DNA from: Fervidicoccus fontis Kam940
Lineage (GTDB): Archaea > Thermoproteota > Thermoprotei_A > Sulfolobales > Fervidicoccaceae
Length of the DNA: 64,000 bases
Assembly: GCF_000258425.1 (NCBI RefSeq)
Contig: NC_017461.1
Location: 806,001-870,000, forward strand
Direction: 5' to 3'
Shown: positions 26,590-35,780 of the stretch, piece by piece
How positions within the stretch are numbered: the stretch's first letter is position 1
How the letters are laid out: every line of letters starts with the position of its first letter
Program-made: the position numbers and the translations under genes
Notes under the pieces: generated by a model
Told to the model about the DNA's origin: nothing
Databases searched by the model: none
What the model saw: the letters and a program-made list of their open reading frames with translations, nothing else

Positions 26590-27366
26590 TTAATCAAATT
26601 CCTTCCATGTAAATTTTACTTTTGCTTTTCCATATATAGCATTATCCTTTCCAGAGAGCCATGCCCAATTCTGATTGCCATAGTCATAGTGCCACCATTC
26701 ATCGAAATAATTAGTAAAACCGGCATCTATCATTATGTTGTACAGGAGCCTTCTATTTTTAAGTGCCTCTTCCTCCTCCTCGCTTAACTTTTCTCCTCTC
26801 CTTACTTTCTCTTCAAAATAAGTAGTCCTAGCCTTTTCTGTTGTATCATCATAGTCTGTTCCCATATTCAAGAAAAGTCCATTTTCGTCGGCAATAGTTA
26901 AATCTATAGCACCGCCAGTATTATGAGGAGATGGTTTATTGGGATCTTTTGAAGGAAGCGCTACAAATTTCAGTGTTTCTTTTATAGCTTCTTCTTCTGA
27001 AATCAACGGATTTTCTTTCATTATCCTTTCCTTCAATGTGTCAAAAAGGGACTGTTGCACTGTGATAGGTCTCCATGCATCAAGAATAACCAGCTTGTAT
27101 TCACTCGGCAATCTGCTAGAAGCTTTTAAAAGTCTTAAGAGAACACCTTTTCTCGAATAGCATTCAGGTAGAGAATTGCCTATACCTTGTATGTAATATT
27201 GAGGTCTGCACAATATATGCTCTGGCACTAAGCTTAAAGGTACAAGAGGCTCATTGCTTTCAATTATCTTAATGCTTCTTATTTTGTTCCAATTCCATTC
27301 TTCAGAAGGTATAGGAATTGCTCTTTCTATAATTGAAGTATCAATTTTTTTCAATTGACTCACCAT
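26590..27366 (-). CDS. VanX-like D-Ala-D-Ala dipeptidase (M15D)
   Basis: A 258-residue zinc dipeptidase. The VanX/DdpX pattern is complete: the arginine in LDAWRP (R99), zinc ligands H148 and D155 in SPHNTGGAID, and the catalytic glutamate and third ligand in DEWWHYDYG (E223, H226). VanX enzymes cleave D-Ala-D-Ala and similar D,D-dipeptides. Archaea make no murein, so the enzyme probably scavenges bacterial fragments or has changed specificity. No signal peptide is seen, so it would act inside the cell. The start may be ATG 27366 or TTG 27354, which has ggtgag upstream. Confidence 0.92.
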   Translation of the reverse strand: MVSQLKKIDTSIIERAIPIPSEEWNWNKIRSIKIIESNEPLVPLSLVPEHILCRPQYYIQGIGNSLPECYSRKGVLLRLLKASSRLPSEYKLVILDAWRPITVQQSLFDTLKERIMKENPLISEEEAIKETLKFVALPSKDPNKPSPHNTGGAIDLTIADENGLFLNMGTDYDDTTEKARTTYFEEKVRRGEKLSEEEEEALKNRRLLYNIMIDAGFTNYFDEWWHYDYGNQNWAWLSGKDNAIYGKAKVKFTWKEFD

Positions 27367-27607
27367 TAGTTAACTTTAAAAAGTTTTTCATATAAAAACA
27401 TTATGTTTATTTTTTGTAGTTTTTAAATTGCTTTTTAATCTGCTAGCAATAGAGGTGGACAGAAATATCACTCTTGTTCAAAAGAGTTCTTTTTCGATTT
27501 TCAGAATGTCTATAGAATCCTTTCCCATTTTAATCTGCTTTTAGAGCACTTTTAATCTTCCATATATGCATTCTAAAGAATGTCTCGAACTCAATAATAA
27601 AAGGAAT

Positions 27608-28144
27608 TTAACTAAAAATGCTTGAAAAGACTTTTTCAAAAATTCTGTAAGCCTCCTCGTCATACAAACACATAACTACAAGCTTAATGCTGTTGTACCT
27701 ATAGTTAATGAATACCTTTGACATGATTTCAGCTGCTCTCTCATATGGATAGCCAAAAATTCCCGTTGATATTGCAGGAAAAGCTATTGAGTTTATTTTT
27801 AATTCTTCTGCTTTATTTAAAGCCGATGCTACCGCTGATGCTAGCTTTTTATCGCCATTTTCTTCGCCAAACCTAGGACCTACAGCATGTATTACATACT
27901 TACATTTAAGCTTTCCAGCATTAGTAACTGCAACACCACCAGTAGGAACAGGCCCAAATTTTTTCACAAATTCTCTGCTTTCTTTCTGAATGATGTATCC
28001 CCCTTTTCTCACTATTGCTAAGGCAACTCCTCCTCCATGTTCGAGATAGGAGTTTGCAGCATTTGCTATTGCATCAACTTCGAGTTCTGTTATATCTCCC
28101 TGGACTAGCCTAATCTCAACGTTTTTAATAAAAAAAGACTTCAT
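27608..28144 (-). CDS. Macrodomain (ADP-ribose-binding) protein
   Basis: A 178-residue stand-alone macrodomain. Ligand-binding motifs are VDAIANAANSYLEHGGGVALAI near the N-terminus, the phosphate loop VPTGGVAVTNAGKL, and FPAISTGIFGYPYERAAEIM. Such proteins bind ADP-ribose, ADP-ribose-1-phosphate or O-acetyl-ADP-ribose, and some reverse ADP-ribosylation. It lies 27 bases after the RidA-like gene in the same direction and is probably in its operon. Confidence 0.94.
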   Translation of the reverse strand: MKSFFIKNVEIRLVQGDITELEVDAIANAANSYLEHGGGVALAIVRKGGYIIQKESREFVKKFGPVPTGGVAVTNAGKLKCKYVIHAVGPRFGEENGDKKLASAVASALNKAEELKINSIAFPAISTGIFGYPYERAAEIMSKVFINYRYNSIKLVVMCLYDEEAYRIFEKVFSSIFS

Positions 28145-28171
28145 TATAATGAACCTTTTACTTGTTGTTTT

Positions 28172-28582
28172 TTATTTATAAATAACTGCTATAGCCTCAA
28201 CTTCGACTTCATACCCTCTTGGCGGTTTAGCGCCTATTACAGATCTAGCAGGCTTGTGATCTTTGAAGAACTCACTATAGACCTTGTTGAAAGAATCAAA
28301 GTTAGAAATATCGCTTAGGAACACAGTTACTTTCGCAATGTCTTCTAGCCTACCACCTGCAGCTTCTACAACTGCCTTAATATTCAAAAGACACCTCCTA
28401 GCCTGCTCCTCAACTCCACCCTCGACAGGCTTTCCTGTTTCAGGATCTACAGGGATCATACCAGAAATAAACAATATACTACATTCCTTTCCCTCAGAGC
28501 ATAAAATTTTCCTTGCAACTATGCCTTGAGAATATGGACCAACAGGCTTTGGTGCCTTATCAGTTTGTACTTTTTCAAGCAT
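28172..28582 (-). CDS. RidA/YjgF-family enamine/imine deaminase
   Basis: About 136 residues. The family pattern is clear: KAPKPVGPYSQGIV near the start, FISGMIPVDPETGKPV, EQARRCLLNIKAVVEAAGG and the active-site HKPARSVIGAKPPRGYEVEVEAIA with the conserved arginine. RidA hydrolyses reactive 2-aminoacrylate and imines released by PLP enzymes. The abundance of PLP enzymes in this window fits. ATG 28582 has ggtgagag ahead of it; the frame extends to TTG 28597. The macrodomain gene follows. Confidence 0.95.
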   Translation of the reverse strand: MLEKVQTDKAPKPVGPYSQGIVARKILCSEGKECSILFISGMIPVDPETGKPVEGGVEEQARRCLLNIKAVVEAAGGRLEDIAKVTVFLSDISNFDSFNKVYSEFFKDHKPARSVIGAKPPRGYEVEVEAIAVIYK

Positions 28583-28725
28583 TTCATCTCTCACCAAAAA
28601 AATATTTTTAAAAAATTTGATATAAAATTTAACATCGAAAAATAATATTAAAGCTAATTATAATAAAAGACCGCTTTATATTTAAAGCTGTTTTTGTCAC
28701 TGAATTACTTAAAAATGAGAAAAAT

Positions 28726-30423
28726 TTAGGTTTTTGCTGTTGCTCCTTTTTCCTCGTCTATAACATATCTTCCTCCTCTCATATAAGAGAAAACCGCCCC
28801 AATCAACACTAGTGCTATTGAAATATACAGTGAGTTAGTTAAAGCTGTTTTAAATGATGGTCCTAATACTGTTGGAAGAAATGCCCTCGAATTTAGTATT
28901 TCTACAACATTGCTAGGTAAAAGCGAGATTAATGAGCTTGGTATTGCGGATGCCGGATCTACTCCTAGGAATGCGCCAAATAACAGACCACTTACTGGTA
29001 TTGAGGAAATAAACTTTATGACTTCTTGTGGCAGACCATATGAGGATAAAGTTGTTGAAATTTGAGTTGGCAAGTATTTAGAAAGGAATGTCAACAGTAT
29101 TGTGAAGAAAATGGCCATGCTTATAGATGATCCAATATTATTGAAAGTCTGCCTCATTCCGTTCCCAGCAGCCCTGTCTTTAGAGCTTAAAGCATTCATT
29201 ATGGCAGTAGTATTTGGAGCAGAAAATAACCCATTGCCCAAACCGTTGATAAATAACAATATCTCAAACCATGTTCTATCGAAATTATATGGCAATAGAG
29301 TCATACCATAAAATGTAATAGCAATTATTATCATTCCCAGAGTAGCGAATGTTCTTGCTCCATATTTATCAGTAAGTATACCTGAAAATGGCGCCATTAC
29401 GACCATTCCAAGCATCATAGGAATCATATATATGCCTGCCCAAAACGGCGTTTCTTCCCAAGAGTACCCGTGCAGAGGCAAGTAAATTCCCTGAAGCCAT
29501 ATTGTAATAAGGAACATTACCGCACCCCTTGCAAGAGCATTGAAGAAAAGTGCAAGCAAACCATACGTAAATGGTCTTATCTTAAACAAAGAAAGTTGAA
29601 ATAATGGTGCCTTTGCTTTTTTTTCAATCTCAACAAAAACAATAAAAAGAGCTACTCCTATTATGAATGCTGTTATTACCCATGGATTTCCCCATCCCAT
29701 TTGTGAATTACCATATGGCATTAGTGCATAAGTGAGACCGAGTGAAATTGCCAGCAACCCTCCTGCTAAAGTAACATTTCCAGGAATATCTAGAGACGTT
29801 TTTCCAGTTCCCTTAGTTTTTCTCAGTTTAAATACAGACCACAGAGACCCCGCTACACCAAATGGAACACTTAAAATAAATACCATATGCCAATCGATAC
29901 CCACCACGAGACCGCCTGCAATTAAACCAAGGAATGTCCCAACAATGAACATTACCTGATTTAATCCTAATGCTTTCCCTCTCTCTGTAAGCGGGAATGC
30001 ATCTGTAATCAAAGCAGTACTATTCACCATTAATAGTCCGCCTCCTATTGCCTGGACCATCCTCAAGATAATTAATATGAGAGCGCCAAAATTGCCAGAA
30101 TTGCTCGGAATAAATGATAGAGCTATTGAAGCTATTGAAAATATTATGAATCCAAGCGTGTATGCTCTTTCTCTTCCATGCATATCAGAGATTCTTCCCA
30201 AAGTTACAAGAATTGTTGCAAGTATTATGCTGTATCCCATTAGGACCCACAAAAGATAAGCGAACTCTCCTGGGGCAAATGGGTTTATTCCAAGCCCCCT
30301 AAAGATGGCTGGAAGGGATATCATTAGTATGTTCATATTCATAGAAGACATTATAACTCCTAGCGATGTGTTTATGAGAACTGTCCACTTATATTCCGTG
30401 ATCACCACCTCAAATTCTTTCAT
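28726..30423 (-). CDS. MFS efflux transporter, DHA2 (14-helix) type
   Basis: A 565-residue membrane protein with about 14 hydrophobic segments. Major-facilitator signatures include the loop 2-3 motif LGRISDMHGRERAYTLG and the helix 5 motif LGLNQVMFIVGTFLGLIAGG, characteristic of drug:H+ antiporters; a second DKYGARTFATLG motif lies in the other half. Substrates are often hydrophobic compounds. ATG 30423 is used. It is a single gene, divergent from the broken flavin-reductase-like sequence. Confidence 0.88.
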   Translation of the reverse strand: MKEFEVVITEYKWTVLINTSLGVIMSSMNMNILMISLPAIFRGLGINPFAPGEFAYLLWVLMGYSIILATILVTLGRISDMHGRERAYTLGFIIFSIASIALSFIPSNSGNFGALILIILRMVQAIGGGLLMVNSTALITDAFPLTERGKALGLNQVMFIVGTFLGLIAGGLVVGIDWHMVFILSVPFGVAGSLWSVFKLRKTKGTGKTSLDIPGNVTLAGGLLAISLGLTYALMPYGNSQMGWGNPWVITAFIIGVALFIVFVEIEKKAKAPLFQLSLFKIRPFTYGLLALFFNALARGAVMFLITIWLQGIYLPLHGYSWEETPFWAGIYMIPMMLGMVVMAPFSGILTDKYGARTFATLGMIIIAITFYGMTLLPYNFDRTWFEILLFINGLGNGLFSAPNTTAIMNALSSKDRAAGNGMRQTFNNIGSSISMAIFFTILLTFLSKYLPTQISTTLSSYGLPQEVIKFISSIPVSGLLFGAFLGVDPASAIPSSLISLLPSNVVEILNSRAFLPTVLGPSFKTALTNSLYISIALVLIGAVFSYMRGGRYVIDEEKGATAKT

Positions 30424-30541
30424 CGTTACTTCGTTCGTTTGATTTCTGTAAGTGTTTTAAAGTATTATTTCAAATAGAATACTTGATAGTTAATAAAAAG
30501 GTTAAAAAGATTTATCAATGTTTTAGAGTATAATACTCATT

Positions 30542-30853
30542 TGTGATAGACTTGAGAAAATCGATTTAAGAGATTTAACAGAGCTACTCAACTCTTCTAG
30601 ACCTATCTAGACCTATAATAATTAAAGCAGAACACGATGGAAAAGTTGAGGGATGGTCGCTTCATGGTGGACGCAAATCTCTGTCAATCCTTTATTAATT
30701 GGAGTTTCCGTTTCTCCTGAAAGATACACTTATAAGCTGTTAAAAAAATCAAGCACTTTCGCTATAAATTTTCTTGTTGTCAAGTATATAAAAAAACTGT
30801 GGATCATAGGAGAAGTGTCAGAAAGGTTATCTAAAAGCAAGTTCTTTTGAAAG
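30542..30853 (+). pseudogene. Flavin reductase-like (flavoredoxin family) gene, broken by several frameshifts
   Basis: Joined across frames the sequence reads IDLRDLTELLNSSRP-IIIIKAEHDGKVEG-MVASWWTQISVNPLLIGVSVSP, then YTYKLLKKSSTFAINFLVV, the pattern of FMN-binding flavin reductase domains. A ten-base unit tctagaccta is duplicated at 30596-30615, shifting the frame. One base is missing near 30650, an A-run near 30559 is off by one, and a stop at 30848 ends the longest piece. Only about 100 of ~190 residues are left. There is no transposon inside it; the decay looks like small indels. Confidence 0.7.
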
Positions 30854-30978
30854 GATCAGATTTTCCCATCTAATGAGATAACAAAAACAAACAAAATAAG
30901 GAATGAGTTCAAGAAAAAGATAATCACTGAGATCAAAGATAAAAAGGAAAAAGAAGCAATTTTAAAGCTGTTAAAAAG

Positions 30979-31019
30979 TTACAACTGAAGGCTCGCCCTT
31001 TTGGGCGGGAGGAGGTCAG
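30979..31019 (+). repeat. IS605-type right end with altered TnpB tail
   Basis: The plus strand carries ttacaactgaaggctcgccc and a hairpin gcccttttgggc, then ggaggaggtcag. The tail codons read TTEGSPF and the stop has been lost. It lies 97 bases before the E1 alpha gene and 126 bases after the flavin-reductase remnant. Confidence 0.6.
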
Positions 31020-31115
31020 AGTCTCGAAGATGATGATCTTGAATTTTATTTGGAGCTTTCTAAAAAAGAATATTTTTTAGTTTTCTATTTATTAGATTTT
31101 TAATGATGATTTTCT

Positions 31116-32123
31116 ATGTTATTGTCTGAGATACCTAAAGAAAAGATTCTTTGGATGTATAAAACGATGTTACTTATAAGAAAGAATGAAGAGGCAGTTG
31201 AGAAGTACTACAGAATTGGTAAGATTCCTGGATCTTTGCATTTATATATAGGAGAAGAGGCAGTTGCAGTAGGTGTCGTTGCCAATTTAAATAGAGAGGA
31301 TGTCATTACAAGCACTCACAGAGGTCATGGACACTTCTTGGCTAAGGGAGGTTCTTTGAAAAAGCTTTGGGCTGAACTTCTTGGAAAGAGAACAGGAGCC
31401 TGCAAAGGCAAAGGAGGGAGCATGCATTTATTTGATTTTGAGAATTGCAATCTCGGTTCAAATGGAATTGTAGGCGGGGGGATACCGCATGCTGTGGGTG
31501 CTGCACTTTCATTTAAGCTTAGCGAGAGTAAAAATGTAGCTGTGTCCTTCTTTGGCGAGGGGGCAACTAACCAGCAGAACTTCCATGAGGGTTTGAACCT
31601 AGCATCAATTTGGAAGCTTCCTGTGATTTTTGTCTGTGAAAACAATCAATATCAAATATCGCTACACTACTCAAAGCAACAAGCAATAGAAGGAGTGGCC
31701 AAAAGAGGAATATCTTATGGTATACCGGCGGTTGAAGTTGACGGTCAAGACGTTGTTGCCGTATATGAAGTTGTAAAAAGAGCAGTAGAGCGTGCAAGAA
31801 GCAGAGAAGGACCTACTCTTATAGAGGCAAAGACGTATCGGTTTACTGGACATACTATAGATGATAACGAGCTTTATAGAAATAGAGATGAAGTCGAATG
31901 GTGGAAGAAAAACAAGGATCCTTTAGCTATATTTGAGAGAAAGATAATAGAAGAGAAAATTTTTGGAAAGGAGGTTCTTGAAAAAATTGCGGAAGATGTT
32001 GAGAAAGAAATAGAAGAAACGATTAAGTTTGCAGAGGAGAGCCCATATCCGGAGCCAGAAGAGCTGTTTGAAGATTTGTATTCTACAAAAACTAAAGGAA
32101 CATTGATATGGAATTGGGAGTGA
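31116..32123 (+). CDS. Pyruvate/2-oxoacid dehydrogenase (or acetoin dehydrogenase) E1 alpha subunit
   Basis: A 335-residue thiamine-diphosphate-binding subunit. The TPP motif spans FFGEGATNQQNFHEGLNLASIWKLPVIFVCENN, and the conserved start of the family (MYKTMLLIRKNEEAVEKYYRIGKIPGSLHLYIGEEA) and STHRGHGHFLAKG are clear. With E1 beta it decarboxylates pyruvate, branched-chain 2-oxoacids or acetoin. Its E1 beta partner starts five bases after the stop. The dihydrolipoamide dehydrogenase lies 3.6 kb away; no lipoyl E2 gene is in the window. Confidence 0.95.
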   Translation: MLLSEIPKEKILWMYKTMLLIRKNEEAVEKYYRIGKIPGSLHLYIGEEAVAVGVVANLNREDVITSTHRGHGHFLAKGGSLKKLWAELLGKRTGACKGKGGSMHLFDFENCNLGSNGIVGGGIPHAVGAALSFKLSESKNVAVSFFGEGATNQQNFHEGLNLASIWKLPVIFVCENNQYQISLHYSKQQAIEGVAKRGISYGIPAVEVDGQDVVAVYEVVKRAVERARSREGPTLIEAKTYRFTGHTIDDNELYRNRDEVEWWKKNKDPLAIFERKIIEEKIFGKEVLEKIAEDVEKEIEETIKFAEESPYPEPEELFEDLYSTKTKGTLIWNWE

Positions 32124-32128
32124 GTGAG

Positions 32129-33118
32129 ATGAGTGAGAGAGTTATAACTTTTAGAGAGGCGATAAACGAAGCTTTAGACCAAGAAATGCAGGAAAATGCT
32201 AAGGTTATATTAATTGGAGAAGATATTGGCAGGTATGGTGGAATTTTTGGGGTGACAAAAAGACTGATTGATAAGTATGGAGAAGAAAGAGTTAGGGATG
32301 CACCAACTGCTGAAAGTGGTTTCATTGGCGCCGCGATTGGCGCAGCCATGATGGGATATAGACCTGTAGTTGAACTGATGTTTATTGATTTCATAGGAGT
32401 GGCTTTTGATCAAATAATAAATCAAGCTGCAAAAATTAGATATATGAGTGGCGGAGGTATAAGCGTTCCTATTGTTATAAGAACAGTTTCAGGAGCAGGC
32501 TTTAGCGGAGGTGCGCAACATAGCCAGTCTCTTCATTCTATTTTACTTCACATACCTGGATTAAAGGTAGTTATGCCTTCAAATCCATTCGACGCTAAAG
32601 GTTTGCTAATTTCAAGTATAGAAGATGATGATCCTGTCGTGTTTATTGAGCATAAAGGACTGTATGAAACAAGAGGAGTCGTACCAAAAGAAAAGTATTC
32701 TATACCGTTGGGTGTAGCAGACATAAAAAAAGCGGGAAAAGATGTAACAGTTATAGCAACAGCAGTGATGTTGCATAAAACACTTTCAGTTGTAGAAAAG
32801 CTTCGCGAAGAAGGAATAAGCGTAGAAGTGATAGATCCAAGAAGCTTAAGACCTTTAGATACTGAAACTATAGCAAACTCTGTTAAGAAAACGGGAAGGC
32901 TTGTTGTTGTTGATGAAAGCTATCCGAGATGTAGCTTTGCTACTGATATCGCATCTTTTATCGCAAGTAAATATTTTGAGTATCTTGAGGCCCCCATCAA
33001 AATCGTTACCCCTCCTGATACTCCTGTTCCGTACTCTCTGCCTTTAGAGAGAGCCTGGATACCGAATGAAGAAAAGATATATGATGCTATTAAAAAGGTG
33101 ATAGAATACAAAGCTTAG
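32129..33118 (+). CDS. Pyruvate/2-oxoacid dehydrogenase E1 beta subunit
   Basis: About 329 residues. Family signatures are FREAINEALDQEM, LIGEDIGRYGGIFGVTKRLIDKYGEERV, DAPTAESGFIGAAIGAAMMGYRPVVELMF and the C-terminal DPRSLRPLDTETI and DESYPRCSFA. It pairs with the alpha subunit encoded immediately upstream. ATG 32129 is preferred for its gggagtgag; the frame continues back to 32108, inside the alpha gene. Substrate class cannot be fixed from sequence alone. Confidence 0.95.
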   Translation: MSERVITFREAINEALDQEMQENAKVILIGEDIGRYGGIFGVTKRLIDKYGEERVRDAPTAESGFIGAAIGAAMMGYRPVVELMFIDFIGVAFDQIINQAAKIRYMSGGGISVPIVIRTVSGAGFSGGAQHSQSLHSILLHIPGLKVVMPSNPFDAKGLLISSIEDDDPVVFIEHKGLYETRGVVPKEKYSIPLGVADIKKAGKDVTVIATAVMLHKTLSVVEKLREEGISVEVIDPRSLRPLDTETIANSVKKTGRLVVVDESYPRCSFATDIASFIASKYFEYLEAPIKIVTPPDTPVPYSLPLERAWIPNEEKIYDAIKKVIEYKA

Positions 33119-33195
33119 ATATCTAAACTACTTTGATATCCTTTCTAATCTAGAGAAAAATCCTCCTTGCAAATTCCTATGGAGATCGGCTTAAC

Positions 33196-34320
33196 ATGTT
33201 TTTGATAACAAAATTTTTAAACTATCTTTCAATTTTAAAAAAGCTAGGTCTAGTTCAGCAGCTTTCGATTAAGGACAGGCTAAAAAAGTTTTACAAAAGA
33301 GACAAAGATCTTTTAAAGCTTTTAGTCGTATATACACTTTTTAAGCCTATTTTTATAATAATAGCTTATTTAATTAATCCAGAAAACATATATTCTGTAA
33401 TTGTCAAATGGGACTCCCTTCATTTTTTAAGAATTGCCACAGTAGGATATGCCAATAGTGAAGATTACGCTTTTTCCTATCTTTATCCGTTTTTGATCAA
33501 AGTTTTTAGCTATCTTTTTTATGGAAATTACGTTTTTTCGTCTATCTTTATTTCAAACTTATTTGGATATCTAACTATAATTGTTTTTTACAAAACTTAT
33601 GGATATAAGGCAACGTTTCTTTTGGCTTTTTTCCCAACATTCCTTCTATATTCCTTCGTTCCGTATAGCGATACAGTTACATTATTTTTCATAGCATTAA
33701 CGCTATATTTGCTTAAAGGAAGAGAAAATAACATCAAAGCAATGATATCATACTCACTTTCAATTTTATCCTCATATACAACTGCAATAACTCTGCCTGC
33801 ATTTTTTTTAAAAAAGTACAGAAGGTTTATAGTAATTCCCCTTATTTTGGGAGAGATTTTGTTTATGTTTTTTAAGGCATCTACTGGAGATTTTCTCGGC
33901 TTGTTTTATATAGAACATGAATATTGGGGCACTGACTTTACAACACCTTGGGGACAAATTAAATGGCTTCTTAATGGATGGTTTACTTCACAAAACTGGA
34001 GCGTTTTTGGCTATGTTTTAAAACCTATCTACTGGATAACTAGAAATTTAGCCTTTGAAGCATTCTTTCTTGCGTCTCTCTATCCACTCTTTAGGAGAGA
34101 TAAATTTGAGTTTTCCTTCTCGTTACTTATAATAATTCAGCTTTTATTAATAATTGGAGTGCCTGCTATTTCTATACCTAGGTTAATTTTGAAATCTCTT
34201 CCTTCTTTTTACGGGATTTCCATAATGCTAGACAAAAAATTTTATGTTCCATATGCAACATTAGGCTTAATACTTAGCGTTCTTTTCTTTATTCAGCAGT
34301 CTGTTGCATTTTTTGCATGA
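33196..34320 (+). CDS. PIG-V-like membrane glycosyltransferase
   Basis: A 374-residue polytopic membrane protein with about 8-10 hydrophobic segments. The stretch IVKWDSLHFLRIATVGY followed by FSYLYPFLIKVFSYL matches the catalytic-loop signature of PIG-V/GPI mannosyltransferase-like GT-C enzymes (WDxxH, then a YPLYP-like motif). These add mannose from polyprenyl-phosphate donors; in archaea they may act on lipids or surface glycans. The assignment rests mainly on this motif. It stands alone between the E1 operon and an aminotransferase gene. Confidence 0.65.
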   Translation: MFLITKFLNYLSILKKLGLVQQLSIKDRLKKFYKRDKDLLKLLVVYTLFKPIFIIIAYLINPENIYSVIVKWDSLHFLRIATVGYANSEDYAFSYLYPFLIKVFSYLFYGNYVFSSIFISNLFGYLTIIVFYKTYGYKATFLLAFFPTFLLYSFVPYSDTVTLFFIALTLYLLKGRENNIKAMISYSLSILSSYTTAITLPAFFLKKYRRFIVIPLILGEILFMFFKASTGDFLGLFYIEHEYWGTDFTTPWGQIKWLLNGWFTSQNWSVFGYVLKPIYWITRNLAFEAFFLASLYPLFRRDKFEFSFSLLIIIQLLLIIGVPAISIPRLILKSLPSFYGISIMLDKKFYVPYATLGLILSVLFFIQQSVAFFA

Positions 34321-34376
34321 CTTTTTCACGAGTATAATTGATAATAGCAAGGAAATAATATCAATATCAAAATATT

Positions 34377-34398
34377 AACTTTTATGAAACTCAAAACA
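34377..34398 (+). repeat. Left-end-like hairpin repeat (exact match to 3104-3125)
   Basis: Same 22 bases as at 3104-3125. Here the arm aaactcaaa (34387-34395) finds a perfect partner tttgagttt at 34431-34439, giving a nine-pair stem with a 35-base loop. No right-end palindrome is close by, so it may be a solo end. Confidence 0.5.
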
Positions 34399-34552
34399 CT
34401 TCGTCTAGGCAGTGAGAAAGCTATAGATTCTTTGAGTTTTTTCAGAGTCACATTTCCCGTTTTCCTAGAAAATCTCTTATGATAATTATTTATTAATCTA
34501 CTATGCTTAATTATTTAAAAATGTTCTAATAACCAAAAAATTCGGTGATAAA

Positions 34553-35749
34553 ATGAGAAAGATTTCTTCACGAAGTCAGAAAATCTCTCCATCTCTCCAC
34601 AGATTGATTAGCAACAAAATGGATGAACTAAAAAGAAAGGGAGTGGAAACTTATAACTTTACTCAAGGTCAGCCCGGATTCCCCCCGGACGAAAATATTA
34701 TAAAAGCAACTTTTGAACATGCTTTAAAAAACAGCTTTGATCACTATAGATACCTTCCAACACAAGGATTGCCAGAACTTAGAACAGATATATCAGATGA
34801 GCTCAAAGAAAGCGGAGGAATTAGCATCGATCCGAGCAATATTGTCGTAACATCAGGCGGAATAGAAGCTTTGCATTTGACTTTTTATGCTACTACAGAT
34901 CCTGGAGATAGAGCATTTTTCCTCGATCCTACTTATAGTGTTTACTGGGATATTGCAAACATGTATAATTTAAAAGTTGATAGTTGCGAGCAAAATGGTG
35001 AAGATTTTCAACCAGATCCTGAATGTCTAAAGGAAAAGATAAACAGAAATACATCGCTCATACTTGTAACAAGTCCTGATAACCCAACATCGAGAATCCT
35101 ATCTGAGGACATATTTAAGCTGATTGCAGACCTTGCAGTAGATAATGACGTTTGGTTACTTTATGATGAGGCATATAGGAACATCATATATGAGGGTAAA
35201 CACGTTTGGATACAAAAATACAGTAGAACCTTAGAAAAGCTTGTTGGTTTAGACACGTTTTCTAAGGACCTGGCAATACCTGGGCTTAGGTTGGGATATC
35301 TTTATGCTGAAAATAAGGACTTAATAAAAGAAGTTTTAAAGCTAAAAGGGATAGTTTCTATTAGTTCGGATTCTTCAGCTCAGTGGATGGCCCATATAGC
35401 CTTATCTAGTGGCATGCTCAAAATCTACCTAAGTAAAGTCATTCCCAAGTATCGCTCAAGAAGAGATGCTGCATATGAAACAATAAGGGAATTTCTGCCT
35501 GAAGCTAAAGTTACTAAACCAATTGCAGGAATGTATTTGTTCCCAGATCTTTCTCCATATCTTAGCAAAAAAGGTATGGATGATACGTCATTTGCAATAA
35601 AGCTAAGTGAAGAAAAAGGAGTGGGTGTTTTACCTGGTTCGATATTTGGTAAAGCTGGAAAAGGTCATGTCAGAATAACATTTGTCACAATGCAAGAAGA
35701 GAGAATTAAAAAAGGAATTAAACTTATGTCTGAGTTTTTAACGGCTTAA
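34553..35749 (+). CDS. Class I/II aminotransferase, aspartate-aminotransferase type
   Basis: A 398-residue fold-type I PLP enzyme. The substrate and cofactor motifs FTQGQPGFPPDENI, SGGIEALHLTFYA, TSPDNPTSRILS, LLYDEAYRNIIY and the PLP-lysine segment DTFSKDLAIPGLRLGY are in order. Members transfer amino groups among aspartate, aromatic or other amino acids and 2-oxoglutarate. ggtgat lies ahead of the ATG. It converges with the dihydrolipoamide dehydrogenase gene. Confidence 0.93.
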   Translation: MRKISSRSQKISPSLHRLISNKMDELKRKGVETYNFTQGQPGFPPDENIIKATFEHALKNSFDHYRYLPTQGLPELRTDISDELKESGGISIDPSNIVVTSGGIEALHLTFYATTDPGDRAFFLDPTYSVYWDIANMYNLKVDSCEQNGEDFQPDPECLKEKINRNTSLILVTSPDNPTSRILSEDIFKLIADLAVDNDVWLLYDEAYRNIIYEGKHVWIQKYSRTLEKLVGLDTFSKDLAIPGLRLGYLYAENKDLIKEVLKLKGIVSISSDSSAQWMAHIALSSGMLKIYLSKVIPKYRSRRDAAYETIREFLPEAKVTKPIAGMYLFPDLSPYLSKKGMDDTSFAIKLSEEKGVGVLPGSIFGKAGKGHVRITFVTMQEERIKKGIKLMSEFLTA

Positions 35750-35780
35750 TTCCTAATTCTAAAATTTTCTGAGTAACTAA

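Larger units (their letters stand above)
30424..31115. other. Region with a decayed gene, an unassigned charged ORF tail and a TnpB-tail palindrome
   Basis: Apart from the pseudogene at 30542-30853 and the palindrome at 30979-31019, there is a charged, open stretch at about 30884-30990 (EFKKKIITEIKDKKEKEA) that I cannot assign; it ends at the element's ttacaactga. Nothing else is recognisable before the E1 alpha gene. Confidence 0.5.

Noticed and set aside
31102-31140. C/D-box sRNA at the E1 alpha start (ATGATGA then CTGA)
   Set aside because: The boxes overlap the promoter and first codons, the interval is long, and no D' or C' box is present.
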